The notes beneath the pieces were generated by a model that did no database searches, was not told the origin of the DNA, and saw nothing but the letters and a program-made list of their open reading frames with translations. This document shows, in pieces, positions 13,327 through 23,640 of a DNA stretch of 64,000 bases (position 1 is its first letter; every line of letters starts with the position of its first letter). Where the stretch lies: NCBI GenBank assembly GCA_015143295.1, contig JABCRI010001419.1, positions 1 to 64,000 on the forward strand, read 5' to 3'. The translations under genes were made by a program, and so were the position numbers. Origin of the DNA: Tetracentron sinense (Eukaryota > Streptophyta > Magnoliopsida > Trochodendrales > Trochodendraceae).

Positions 13327-13626
13327 ATCAAATAAAGGTGCGGTATGATTGAGTTTACCAAAAAAAAAAAAACCAAAGCCTTAGGGTGAGTGTTTAGTCC
13401 CACATCGGGTAACTACCCGAGCATGTTGTCCCATATAAGTTCCTTAGCGCCTCAAACGGTTGGTACCCGTTTTGAAGAGCTCTAGGGTGAAGCTTACATG
13501 GGCTGCATGTATGTGGTGTGTGTGTGAGTTTGCATGTGGTGTGAGTATTTCCTTGTATTTGCCTTCGGTCATTGCCTTGTGGTATGATTGAGTTTACCAA
13601 AAAAAAAAAAAATCAAATAAAGGTGC
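13327..13626 (+). mobile_element. Short retroposon with snRNA-type promoter and poly(A)
   Basis: A 270-bp insertion (13342-13611) flanked by an exact 15-bp duplication, ATCAAATAAAGGTGC, at 13327-13341 and 13612-13626. It ends in a poly(A) run, so it moved through an RNA copy. The 18-mer GGTATGATTGAGTTTACC followed by poly(A) occurs at its start (13342) and again just before the tail (13581), so the insert is a tail fragment joined to one whole 239-bp unit, like a partial dimer. There is no coding potential and no recognised tRNA or 5S head. A related copy lies at 23.57 kb. Confidence 0.75.
13397..13438 (+). promoter_or_regulatory. USE + TATA pair of plant snRNA (Pol III spacing)
   Basis: GTCCCACATCG at 13397-13407 matches the plant snRNA upstream sequence element (RTCCCACATCG). 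A TATAA lies at 13434-13438 with 26 bases between. In plant snRNA genes about three helical turns between the two boxes marks RNA polymerase III and about four marks polymerase II, so this spacing is of the Pol III type. A TTTT at about 13,471 would terminate Pol III early, so any Pol III transcript would be very short. Confidence 0.6.
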
Positions 13627-14155
13627 ACATGAACTGTGCAAGCTCGTTCGTTTATTTAGTAAATAAGTCAAGCTCAAGCTTGATTTTCGAGCTCGTTTAA
13701 TTAACAATCCAAACTTGAACACACACCTACTCGACTCGTTAAAAGCTCGAATCGATTATATATACAATTAACTTACTATAATATCTAAATATACTTACTT
13801 TATTTAAATTTTAAAATTAAGTATATTCATTATATACTAGTAAAGATTAATAATGTATAATTTATTTTACATAATAAGAATGTCTTTTATATAATTATAT
13901 AAATTTCCTTAAATTTTAGGTAACACTTTAATTTTATTACTATATGAGGATATTAAAGTAAAAGTAAAACCTAATAAATAGTTATACCTAATCAATCAAG
14001 TTGCTCTTGAACTACTCGAACTCGGTTCGAGCTCATGTGTTAAAGCTTGAGTTCGTTTATTTAATAAACAAGTCAAACTCAAGCTTGATTTCCGAATGAT
14101 TAAAAAAGTTTGAACATCCCACCACTTGGCTCAGCTCGGCTCAATAACACCCCTA
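13627..14155. mobile_element. AGCTCG-rich non-autonomous DNA transposon (MITE)
   Basis: Left and right edges carry inverted GC-rich words (GTGCAAGCTCGTTCG; GGCTCAGCTCGGCTC) around an AT-rich core, and the right edge ends AACACCCCTA, the complement of the AGGGGTG(T) start seen in hAT-like plant MITEs. The left edge probably extends into the duplicated GGTGCACATG, so the adjacent retroposon appears to have landed in it. There is no ORF. The exact ends are uncertain. Confidence 0.5.
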
Positions 14156-14465
14156 TACACACCCAACCCCTTGGCACAAGGCTTAGTGCACCCACAATCC
14201 CCTTTCCAAAAGAGAGGAAGGTGAAAACAAAAAATAATTATTATATTTATATTAAAATAATAACTGAATATCTTAAGAGTATATAAATAAGTTATATTAA
14301 TAAAAATAATTTAATCTTATAAATTTATAATATATTATGTCAGCCAAAAATCAATATATGTCTTTGCTTTATTAGGTATTAGTTTTTGACTAAATGTATA
14401 AAAATATAATTGATAAAAAAAATTATCCAATCAAATATATCAATATGAACTCTGTACATTTAGAT

Positions 14466-14496
<31 letters not shown>

Positions 14497-14851
14497 TATT
14501 TAAATTCGCTCTATCAAACATCTATTTGAATAATTATTCAAGAAAAATAAATTTAAATAAAATGATATTGTATCCATTGACACCTCAAAATATAAAACAT
14601 AAGTATTAGAACCCATTGAGTAAGAGTAAGAGCGCAAGGGTATTGAGGGATTTTAATTACATGATAAAGCCTACGAGCCTTCGGTTTAGAAGGATGAGTC
14701 ACTTTTTTTTTGACGAGTAGAGGATAAGTCACTTTTTTTTTATGAGTGTCACTACAAACAATTTATTTGATACACACGATGGGCCTTTCCTAGTGGTTGT
14801 GTATCTCCCTTTTGGGGGGAGGTGCGACTTGTGTTCGAGTATTGGTGTAGC

Positions 14852-15057
14852 TGTTGAGTGCCCACCATAAGTGCTAACCCCTAAACCCTAACCTAGGTAG
14901 ATAAATGATTAAGATCAAGCCAAAAAACAAACAAATAAATAATTGGTGGGTGTTGAGTGCCCACCATAAGTGCTAACCCCTAAACCCTAACCTAGGTAGA
15001 TAAATGATTATGATCAAGCCAAAAAACAAACAAAAAAATAAATAAATAATTGGTGGG
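14852..15057. repeat. Two-copy 99-bp tandem duplication
   Basis: Starting TGTTGAGTGCCCACCATAAG, a unit at 14852-14950 is repeated at 14951-15057 with almost no change except a short A-rich insertion. Each copy contains CCTAAACCCTAA, a telo-box-like word. The near identity implies a recent duplication. Confidence 0.85.
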
Positions 15058-15468
15058 ACCATATAAAAATAAATTGTCTTATTGTTTTTTATAGGTACAT
15101 TAAGGGTGAAAGCGATTTATGGCTAACATTTCCTAAAGAGTAAAGACTTGTCTATGAAGGTTGTTCACTAATTTTATGAAAGTGAGTCCTACCATGATAC
15201 CATCTATTATTGCTTACAGACCGGAAATATCCTAGTCTCTCACATCCTCCGTGTTGGGAGCTTACTCTCTCCTCCATCTCGACGGTTGATGGGTGGAACC
15301 ATTGCAACAATTGATTGTGTTGACCATTCCATGAGGTGTCGCATAGTTGATGGCCGTGATAGGCATCGTGATTAAGTCGTGGGTCTATATTGCCCTAAAG
15401 AATGTGACCCATGGGATGATTAGGCTACGATTTTCGATGATTTGTAACGGTGATTCATGGTTGTTTTT

Positions 15469-15986
15469 AAGGGTGTATTCAAGTCAAGCTGGGTCAAGTT
15501 TGAGCTAGGCTTGAACATGCTCCAGCTCGGCTTAAGCATGATTTGAGCCCGAATGTTTAGACTTGAGTTTGGCTTGAACAAGATTGATCGAGCTCGAGCT
15601 CCTTTCACACTCCAACTTTATTTCTAGCCGAGCTTAGGCTGGCTCAAGTTGATTCATGAAATTGTTTTTCTTTCTTTTTTTACATAATTTTAATAAAATA
15701 ATTTATTAATAAATTATAATACAAAAAGTTAATTCATTCATGTACTAGAATATGTACTAGAATAAGATTTGGAAGTAGTCCTTTGATCCAAGAATAAAGC
15801 GTTAGATGAAAGTTTCTGCTTAACCTTTTTTGTTGTTGTAATTATTGTCTTTTAAATTTATTTATTATAAATTTAAAAGTACTAAATTCTATAGTAAAGA
15901 AAGTTTAAGATATTATTTTAGATTAATATAAATAACATTATCAAAAAATATTGTATATATATAGCTAGTTTGGCTTGGGTGCAGCC
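15469..15986. mobile_element. Second AGCTCG-rich MITE-like element
   Basis: It begins AAGGGTGTATTCAAG and carries palindromic GAGCTCGAGCTC and GCTCGGCTTAAG words at its left end, then an AT-rich core and a GGCTTGGGTGCAGCC right end. The composition matches the element at 13.6 kb. Ends are approximate and no clear target duplication was seen. Confidence 0.4.
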
Positions 15987-17406
15987 TACTTATTTTTGAG
16001 TCATTTGATGATTCAGAAGAATGATATGGCCTACCAATCAAAGCATTTATTTGAATTTGGATTGTCCATTTCATGGGGCCACCCATTTAGATGGCCCATA
16101 ACCCAAAACCTAAACTGATCTGACGATCCTAAGCGTCCGATCAGATGGCTTAAAGCATATGTTTAACATGATTTCAGGTTTGTAGGCCATACAAACTGAT
16201 AAATTTAGAATCCTTTTCTACAGATTCATCTCACCTTTCACATCTCTAGCTTCAAGAAATCCAGATATGAAACCTATGGTTTTGGGCGGATCAGATCACC
16301 CCATGAAATCCGAACTGTCCATTCGATTGGATTGTATGAGAAAGATTCATGGATGCTTCAATAAATTACATTGCTTCTATGATTTTACTAGTAATATCCA
16401 GCTCATCTAACCCACAGCGTTTGCAGGCCACCTTTTAACTTCAAGCTTCCAATAGGACTAAAAATAATACCTGGCCTCTGAAAATAAAATACTACAACAT
16501 TCAGTGTTAGTGTGTATCCCCCTTGTAGGGGTGAACTCGGTTCCGAGTCTCTTTAGGGTCAGGCAGTTGACATCCCACAAATTGACTAACTTAACTATTA
16601 TAAACTAATGGGGTTGTGGCGATTTTAAGACGATTGATATGCCCACTAACTGATATTTAATTGGGTGGTCTTCATCCAACAAGTACAGGAATTTGGAGGA
16701 AATAAACAGATAACAGAGTACTTTTCTTTTTCTTTTTTTTTTTTGGGGGGGGGGGGGGGGGGCTATGTTGATTGAAGATAGAATATGAAGGAAATATATG
16801 TAAGATGGGATATTATGTACCATAAGTGTAGCTCATCACAATCAGAATCTTGGATCAATATCTTTAGTATTAGATTAAGATTATCTTTAATTTCTAAGTT
16901 AGGAGTCTTGGATTATCTATTTAACCCTTCTATAAGGTCATTGTAAATCATCCAAAAATTTATCAACATTAAGTTCTTCTTTAGGTAGTATTTGCCTATT
17001 TGGTGGACCTTTCAACTGTCACACCTCAAAGACTCGAAACTAAGTCCTCCACCCCTATGGAGATACACTCCATTCACTAAAATTTTAGTTATTTAGAGAA
17101 GATACTCCATGGTACAATGGTAGCAAAGACAGTTGATCTAGTAAAAAAGCATAGAAATAGAGAAGCAACTTTTAGCACATATCTTGGACTCATATCTATG
17201 TAAGAAGCAGAACAATTTTTTTCAGCAGATATTTTGGATGACAAAGTCCTGGTAGTTGTAAGTGTTCATTAACAATTCTCAATGTTCAAGCATAAAGATG
17301 GTGAGATCTCACTGTCAACATTTAAGTGTTTATTGTACCTATTACGCTTTCCTCCTCGGCAATATCACTGCCTGCAGATCCATCTTCCAATCATTTCCTT
17401 GTATCA
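15987..17406. other. Intergenic DNA downstream of NSE4, with T/G tract
   Basis: No gene is seen. A T-rich run leads into 18 consecutive G at 16745-16762. Text around 16.0-16.4 kb has the moderate GC of decayed transposon DNA, but I could not assign a family. Confidence 0.4.
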
Positions 17407-19039
17407 CTAGGCCTCCACTCCGTTCCTCAAATCCCTGTGAGGCATTGCCTCCTCTCCCTTCTCAACACTATCTATCATGAACTGCAGCATCAAGAGCCAC
17501 AACGTGGAGTAAGAAACCCAAAGGAACTCTAGAATAGGTAATTTTACAGAACAAAGTGGAATTCATATAATATCATAAAAACAAAGTGATTTCACAGAAA
17601 CAAGCATGGAAACCCAACCCCCCGGTACACATACCTTCCAATCCTTATAGTCAAACCTGAAAACAAATTGATGATAAGAGACCTCTCCACTAGCTATCGC
17701 CCTTGTTGAGGGAGCATTTCTTGGGGCTAATCCAGGCCATAAGAATCACAAGGCATTCAACAGATGAAAGAAATCAAATCGAAAAGCTAAAAAAGAACCA
17801 TGGTCGTAGAAATAGTAACTGAGGAAGACCTAAAGCTTCACAGCATCTCACCGACAAGATGGGTTCCACTATCATTGACTGTTATTTCTGACCTTCCATC
17901 TTTGACAAGGAATGATAGAGCAAATAAGTTCTCCACTGTCTGAGAAAATGAAAATCTGTTCAGCACTAACTTCTCTAGCTCTATGCACTTCCGCTTCTTC
18001 AAAATGTCGAACATTGTCAACATATTCTTCTCAGTATCTGTTTTGCTTTCATAAACTGTATCTTCCACCTACAGGCAGGTTAAAATTAAAGTTACAGCTA
18101 ATCCATTCATAGGGTTCTATGTATGCTGTTTTAGGCTATTAGCATGTGTAGGAACTGTAATAGTGTCAAACCATAGCTTGAACAATAATTAACAGGAAAA
18201 AAATATATATTCAGTAAATCACCTTATCAGGACAGAATATCTCCACAGGTCTTGGGCGTTTTCTTTGAATTGCTGACTTTCTAAGGGTTGGTTTTGAATA
18301 GATCGGGCCAAACCTGAACGAAGCTAATATTCAGGAGTGGCAGAACAGAATATCTATTCGATTACAAACCATAAAGTTCTGAGATTGTTTACAACTTTAC
18401 ATAATGGGCATTCCCGGTGCCTTTCTAAAGATATGAGATGTCTTAAGGCCCACGTTCCTCCAAGATATGTCTTTGCAACCTATGCGACCAGCTGAGACGC
18501 CATTCTCTTCATACTGCTCTACCAAATTAGACAGAAAATCCGATAGAACATCCTCATGGTTCTGTGAGGATCTGAGAGATGAAAATAAGGTTTTTGTAAT
18601 GTCAAGAAGGGTCTCTGCATCGGCAACTTGCTCTCCAGTATTCTGAACTGCAATTGAAAATTTTAAAACAGTGCAGTTAGGCAATACAGAATACTTACCA
18701 AAGAAAAAGGGAAGAATAAATTTAGATCACCTCGCTGATGCAGTGTATCTACTTTGCTAATTATTGTAGAGAACTCATCAAATCCGTCTCTTACTATTTG
18801 CTCCCTTCCTGTATCAGAGAAGCAAAGCTGTTAAATTATTGGGTGGGTACACTAGGGAATAGGTTTTCTCTGGATTGGAAGGATTGCAACGGACGAATAC
18901 CTATTATTGAATCCTTAAAACCAAGATAATGCGACCTCAGATTACGAAAATCTCTCACATTCTGGTCACTACTTGCAGATTTGTTACTGCCTTCATCCTC
19001 CAGTGAGATAAATGTGATATCTTTTACGGTTCTCTCCAT
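17407..19039 (-). CDS. NSE4: NSE4, kleisin subunit of the SMC5/6 complex
   Basis: Seven minus-strand exons with GT-AG introns and consistent phases: 18901-19039 (ATG at 19039), 18731-18808, 18401-18647, 18223-18313, 17852-18068, 17635-17726 and 17407-17481 (TAG). They total 939 nt, 312 residues, a little shorter than typical plant NSE4 mainly at the N-terminus. NSE4 is the kleisin that bridges the SMC5 and SMC6 heads and, with NSE1 and NSE3, acts in DNA repair and chromosome segregation in the nucleus. Landmarks in order: [60 protein letters not shown], and the C-terminal winged-helix domain [20 protein letters not shown], then [24 protein letters not shown] and a last exon ending [12 protein letters not shown]. 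No stop or shift lies in the joined frame, so it looks functional. AUG choice rests on in-frame context; an upstream leader exon is possible. Confidence 0.92.
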
Positions 19040-19483
19040 ATTTAGAGCCTTTCTTTGATCAATCTTTTATCACCTATCCTCAGCTTTGCCAAATCTTGCA
19101 ACATATGATCACAGTGGATGCAGTACACAATTAGAATGAGAAGTTCAGAATATTAAAAGGACCTCAATCTGGCCAGGTAAAGACTGAAAGAAACAACCAA
19201 AAGAACGTATTCATGTGTCCAAGATCTAAATAGCATCTCTCAGGCAAACCTCGACTCAAACAGCTAACATTGCCCTTAGGCGCAATTCAAGTACACGTCC
19301 TCTATTGTTATTATTATTTCCAATCCCACATGGTACTGCAAAATGCAAAGAGAAAATTCTGAGTTGTGTCTAGGTGTTTACTAATTTTTCGTTGTCAATT
19401 ACTTAAGGATGCGTTATGAGCAGGTTTAGCTATATTTTGTTTGATTTTATGTAATAGCAATGACCAAGTCTTCTATTTTGGAA

Positions 19484-19560
19484 GGGGGGGGATCTAGGAT
19501 TGAACCAATGACATTATTTGGGGGGGGGGGGGATCTAGGATTGAACCAATGACATTATTT
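19484..19560. repeat. Short tandem duplication with G-runs
   Basis: A unit of about 39 bp, a G-run followed by GATCTAGGATTGAACCAATG and ACATTATTT, appears twice in a row; the copies differ mainly in the length of the poly-G run (8 versus 13). Confidence 0.8.
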
Positions 19561-19740
19561 ATTTATTAAATCAATGGTTCTTTTTTTTGTTTTTTTGAAT
19601 CAATAATCTCACTATTGCAAGTGGCAACATAAGGATCATAATCACAAGGGAAAACACCAAACTCCAATACATAAATAATCTTGATCATCAGATAATCTGA
19701 AGGGAGATATGTAAGTAATCTTTTAGTTATTTGGGCTCTT

Positions 19741-20910
19741 CACTTTAGTCTTAAATCTGCATGGAGTGCGATCAGAAGCGTGCATCTCCGCCTTAGTTGG
19801 GGAAAACTGTGATGGTTCGATTTGAATGTCCCTCGGCATAGCTTGATTTCTTGACTTATTTGGTCAAAACGCTCCAAACCCAAGATGCCTTGATGCGTCA
19901 TAACATTCTAACCTCTTCAAGGTGTGTTTTCTATTGGGCTGCATTTGAAGGGATTGAACAGCTATTCTTTGGCTGCTTCTACTCTCGTGAGGTGTGGAAA
20001 TTAATTCTTGAATAGTGTGGCTTCAGGAACCGTATTATTCTTGAATGGGTAGAGGAAAAGACGTGGATTATTGAGGCTTTTGAAGGTAATGATTTGGTTC
20101 AGAAATTTAGAAAGGTGGCTCTCAATGCTACTCTTTATCATGCTTGGAGAGAAAGGAAAAACATAATTTTTCAAAATCAGCATTCGGACGCTTGTTCGCT
20201 AATCGCTAGCATAGATGATAAAGAATGAGAAGAGAGCTTGCTTCTCTTGCACAAGGCAGAGGGTGGTGGACTCGGAGAGGAATAGATTTTTGATGGCTAA
20301 ATGGGCTATTGAGGCTGAGTTCTTTGTGTCCTTGGGAAAAGTGTGCTTGTAGTGCCCTCCTCCTGATGGGTCTCTACGTGATAATGGAGCTGGCCTGCAT
20401 GGGTGGGATACTAAGAGACGAAAGAGGGGACCTTTGTGTTGCCTTTGCAGAAGGATGCATTAGAGAAGACATTGATAACATTGATAAGCTGGAGTTGAAA
20501 GCAATCATCAAAGTGCTGCGAATGGCTAAAAAGTTTGGTGCGTCCAAAATTTGGGTGTATGCTGATTCGAAATGGGTGGTGGACTGCATGAATAGTCTTC
20601 TTGATCCTCCTTGGAGATGGAAGGGTGAGCTCCGAGTTGCAAAGAATTTGGTTGGGGACTTTGAAGCATGTTTTATTCGGCACGTGTGGTGTGAATCTAA
20701 CAGAGTGACTGACTATCTTGCTAGTCTTTGTCCAGATATTTCTAGTCTATCCTTTTCCTCTCTTCCCCTTCCTAGCATGGCCCAGTCTTTCATATGTGAA
20801 GACCGGGCTGGAAAGGTGTACTCTAGAATGTAATAGGTGTTTGCCTTTTATATATCTGGTAGGGGTCCGTGGTCCGCCTAACCCCAGCTTACCATTAAAA
20901 AAAGCCTATT
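19741..20910 (+). mobile_element. L1-type LINE 3' remnant with RNase H domain
   Basis: The 3' end of a plant non-LTR retrotransposon. Around 19,745-19,900 a frame reads like the zf-RVT region (WFDLNVPRHSLISWL, where family members commonly have PRHSFIAWL). It continues near 19,955 (EQLFFGCFYSREVWKLI) and at about 20,100 (NATLYHAWRERKNIIF). From about 20,380 to the TAA at 20,831 an open frame carries an RVT_3-type RNase H domain: GGILRDERGDL, ELKAIIKVLRMAKKFGA and VYADSKWVVDCMN, with acidic residues in the expected strands. Stops and shifts separate these parts and the upstream RT and endonuclease are absent, so it is dead and 5'-truncated. It is antisense to NSE4 and would lie in that gene's proposed leader intron. 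The tail after the stop ends in a short A-run at about 20,897. Confidence 0.8.
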
Positions 20911-22904
20911 TTGTCGTTAATTCCTCTGAATTATTCAATTTTGACATTGTTGATCGCTTATAGTTCATACTTCCTTATTTATTATCAAGCTTATCTCAAT
21001 TCTTTGGCAACCTTCAACAATTAATGGCACAAGGAAAAGAAGAAAACTTAAACAAAGTGGAACAATCAAAACGGAAAGGTTTTTCCTTGGCAATATCTGT
21101 TATTTTTACAGGAGAGCAACTGTGATGTTACATGTTGAAGCTCAGCTTACCCACAAATTTGGAAAAAAAAAAAACGGTGTTCATACTTTCTAACCACCCA
21201 TTTCTTTGCACCCTGTGATTGACATTTTACTATTTTAGAGAATCCATGCATTGTGTCATTCTAAACATTTAAATTTCACATTTGTTTGATGTTTCTGATT
21301 TAATTCAGCATTAATCATTCTCACATTGGAGTATATTGGTATTAATTCTTTGTTCCTCTTTGAAGGGGTGATTAGGTGTAAAATTAATGTAGCTCTCTTA
21401 TCTGTTAGAACATTAGTACATGAAATCTTAGCCATCTTATGCCAAGGTAATCACCACGATGTGTATTAGCCTATTAGGATTACATGGCAATCGAGTTTTG
21501 GTTGACTGCATGTTATGTGTTCTAAAGACAGTTAAATTTGGATCGTAAACTTCAATAATCCAAAGGATTTGTGTATGCAAAATGATACATCTTCAAACAT
21601 CAAGTCTGGACCTAGGTAATTTATGTAAATGTAAAAGAAAGTATGATTAAGACACTACAAAATACAAATTGAACCCTTTCTACAAGCATCAACTAAACAT
21701 GCCACCACAAAACTAGGTCTCCATGAGGTCCAATTTTGCACAAGATGTGCATTAGCCAACGGTAACTTGTGAACAATGAGGTCCAAACAACAACTTAAAC
21801 AAATCATCATAAGAAAGGAAGATAGATCTTGGATGTGCTACTACATAAACTCATGGATGTCATGTAAGGATGGACATAAAGAAAAAAAAACATAAATAAA
21901 GATCAATAGATATACTAAGCCGATAATAGAGTATAATAGGATCATAGGATGGAAAGAAAATACTCTGTGGTAATAAAAGAGGTTCCTCTGAACGGAAGCA
22001 GGCTAGAAATTTACAATCTGGATAACTAAAAAGGGGAACTCAGTCACTCTTCAAAAAAAAAAGTCTAGTGTTACATCATTAAATCGACCGATGTGTTAAC
22101 AAAGGAAACTGTGACATATCATTTAGAATTTCCCTCACTGTAATCACTGACCAAAAATGCCATCTAAGAAAAAACAAAAAAGGTTACCATCGAGATTGAC
22201 TTCCACAAGTCAATCGTCACAACTTACAAAGAGAATGGATAGAATGAACTAATCCACGAGTTCAACTACCAATGAAGAGTAACAGGATCATTTATGAACC
22301 TATATCAAATCTCATTTCTTCCTAATTAGCTGTACATATCACAGGACTAGAGCCCGTAGGCCAGATGGTTGACGTATGACAATGAAACTACGAAATCAGA
22401 TGTTTGAGCCCAATGTAACCGACAAAAAACTACTCAAAGGAGCTCTGATTTAAAAATTAAATTTATATGCAATAAAATAAAAAAAAACTAGCTTGTCGTT
22501 GTTGATTCTACACAAAACAATAAAACTTAATTCATTGGTAACAGAAACACAAGCATACACAAATTAGAATCCAGAAAATGAAAACAACTTGTTCGTGCTT
22601 CTTTGGTTTCTTCAGATTCCACTTTCAGGCAAACTGTATTGGTTCTGACTAAAGCATGAAGAGAGACTAAGACGAATTAGAATTATGAATTATCGGGATA
22701 GATCCACTACCAAACTCTTCAGTTACAACATTCGGTGCTCAATAAAGATCTTCAACGCAGCTAAAAATGGAACCAGAACCAGAACCAGAACAATAATCGA
22801 TCTCGATTGTCAAAAAAAAAAATCACCAAATAAAGCAAAAACAAGAGAGAAAACAGGAAGAGAGCATGAATTGTCCTTTAGAGTCGAAGATCGATTACCT
22901 CTCA
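20911..22904. other. No gene seen; probable NSE4 leader intron
   Basis: AT-rich sequence without a coding signature on either strand. The small frame at 22,685 contains a simple ACCAGA repeat and no domain. Confidence 0.4.
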
Positions 22905-23045
22905 CGTAAATGTTTCGAAATGCAACTCCAATTACAGAGAAGAGAAGATGATTTGCAGAGAGTTTGGATCTTGTAAGGATCGGAGAAACCCTAGCAGTTG
23001 AGACATGAAATGAAAGGGACTCGGCCTTCTTTTAACTGTCTAGTA
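22905..23045 (-). promoter_or_regulatory. Possible 5' leader exon and promoter of NSE4
   Basis: On the minus strand a pyrimidine-rich stretch with CTAGGGTTTCTCCGATCC, typical of plant 5' leaders, runs into ACGTGAGAG followed by GTAATCG, a good donor, near 22,900. A candidate acceptor (ATGTTGCAAG) lies near 19,095, just upstream of the NSE4 start. Splicing the two would give NSE4 a 3.8-kb leader intron. This is inference; no transcript evidence is available. Confidence 0.35.
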
Positions 23046-23566
23046 TTTGAAATTTGGATTTTCGCGAGAAATGGCGGGGCTTATATAATTCTGTTTTAAG
23101 AGGAATGCTACCCATACTCTCCCCAACGAGAAATGGAGCCTTGACAATGAAGGACAAAAGCGGGACTTCTTTCTTTTTCCTCGTATTTTTTTTTATTGGG
23201 CGATTCACCTATAAGGTCATGCTTTGCATTTTTATTACCTAAAATGATATGCTTTTAACATATTTATCAAAAAAGGCAGCATTTTTATTACCTAATAGGG
23301 TATGCTTTTGACATATTAACTCCTTAGCTACGCATATAAAACCCAAACACGGATAAGGGTAATATTGGAATACATACCCTATTTGGTAAAACTTTTCAAA
23401 CCATGTCCTTTTTGGTGATATTTTTTAATTTAGGGTGACTAATAGGTACTTATCTCTTTTTTATTTTATTTTAGAAGCCATTATGTATCTACTACTTAAG
23501 GTTTTTTCTTTTTAATTATTATGATTGAAACCAAACACACAAAGCCCACCAACAAATTAACCAAAA

Positions 23567-23640
23567 AAAAAAAAAACTTACCTTAGGGTGTTTAGTCCCA
23601 CATCGACTATGTAGCCGAGCTTGCCTCTCTTATAAGTGTC
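23567..23640 (+). promoter_or_regulatory. Second copy of the USE/TATA retroposon head
   Basis: Poly(A), then CCTTAGGGTGTTTAGTCCCA, gives the same order as at 13.37 kb. The USE GTCCCACATCG is at 23595-23605 and TATAA at 23631-23635, 25 bases apart, again Pol III-type spacing. The sequence between the boxes (AGCCGAGCTTG versus ACCCGAGCATG) is also related. The element's body is missing: copia sequence begins at about 23,640. Confidence 0.55.

Noticed and set aside
20374-20683. Antisense frames over the LINE RNase H
   Set aside because: Shadows; the sense frame carries the domain.
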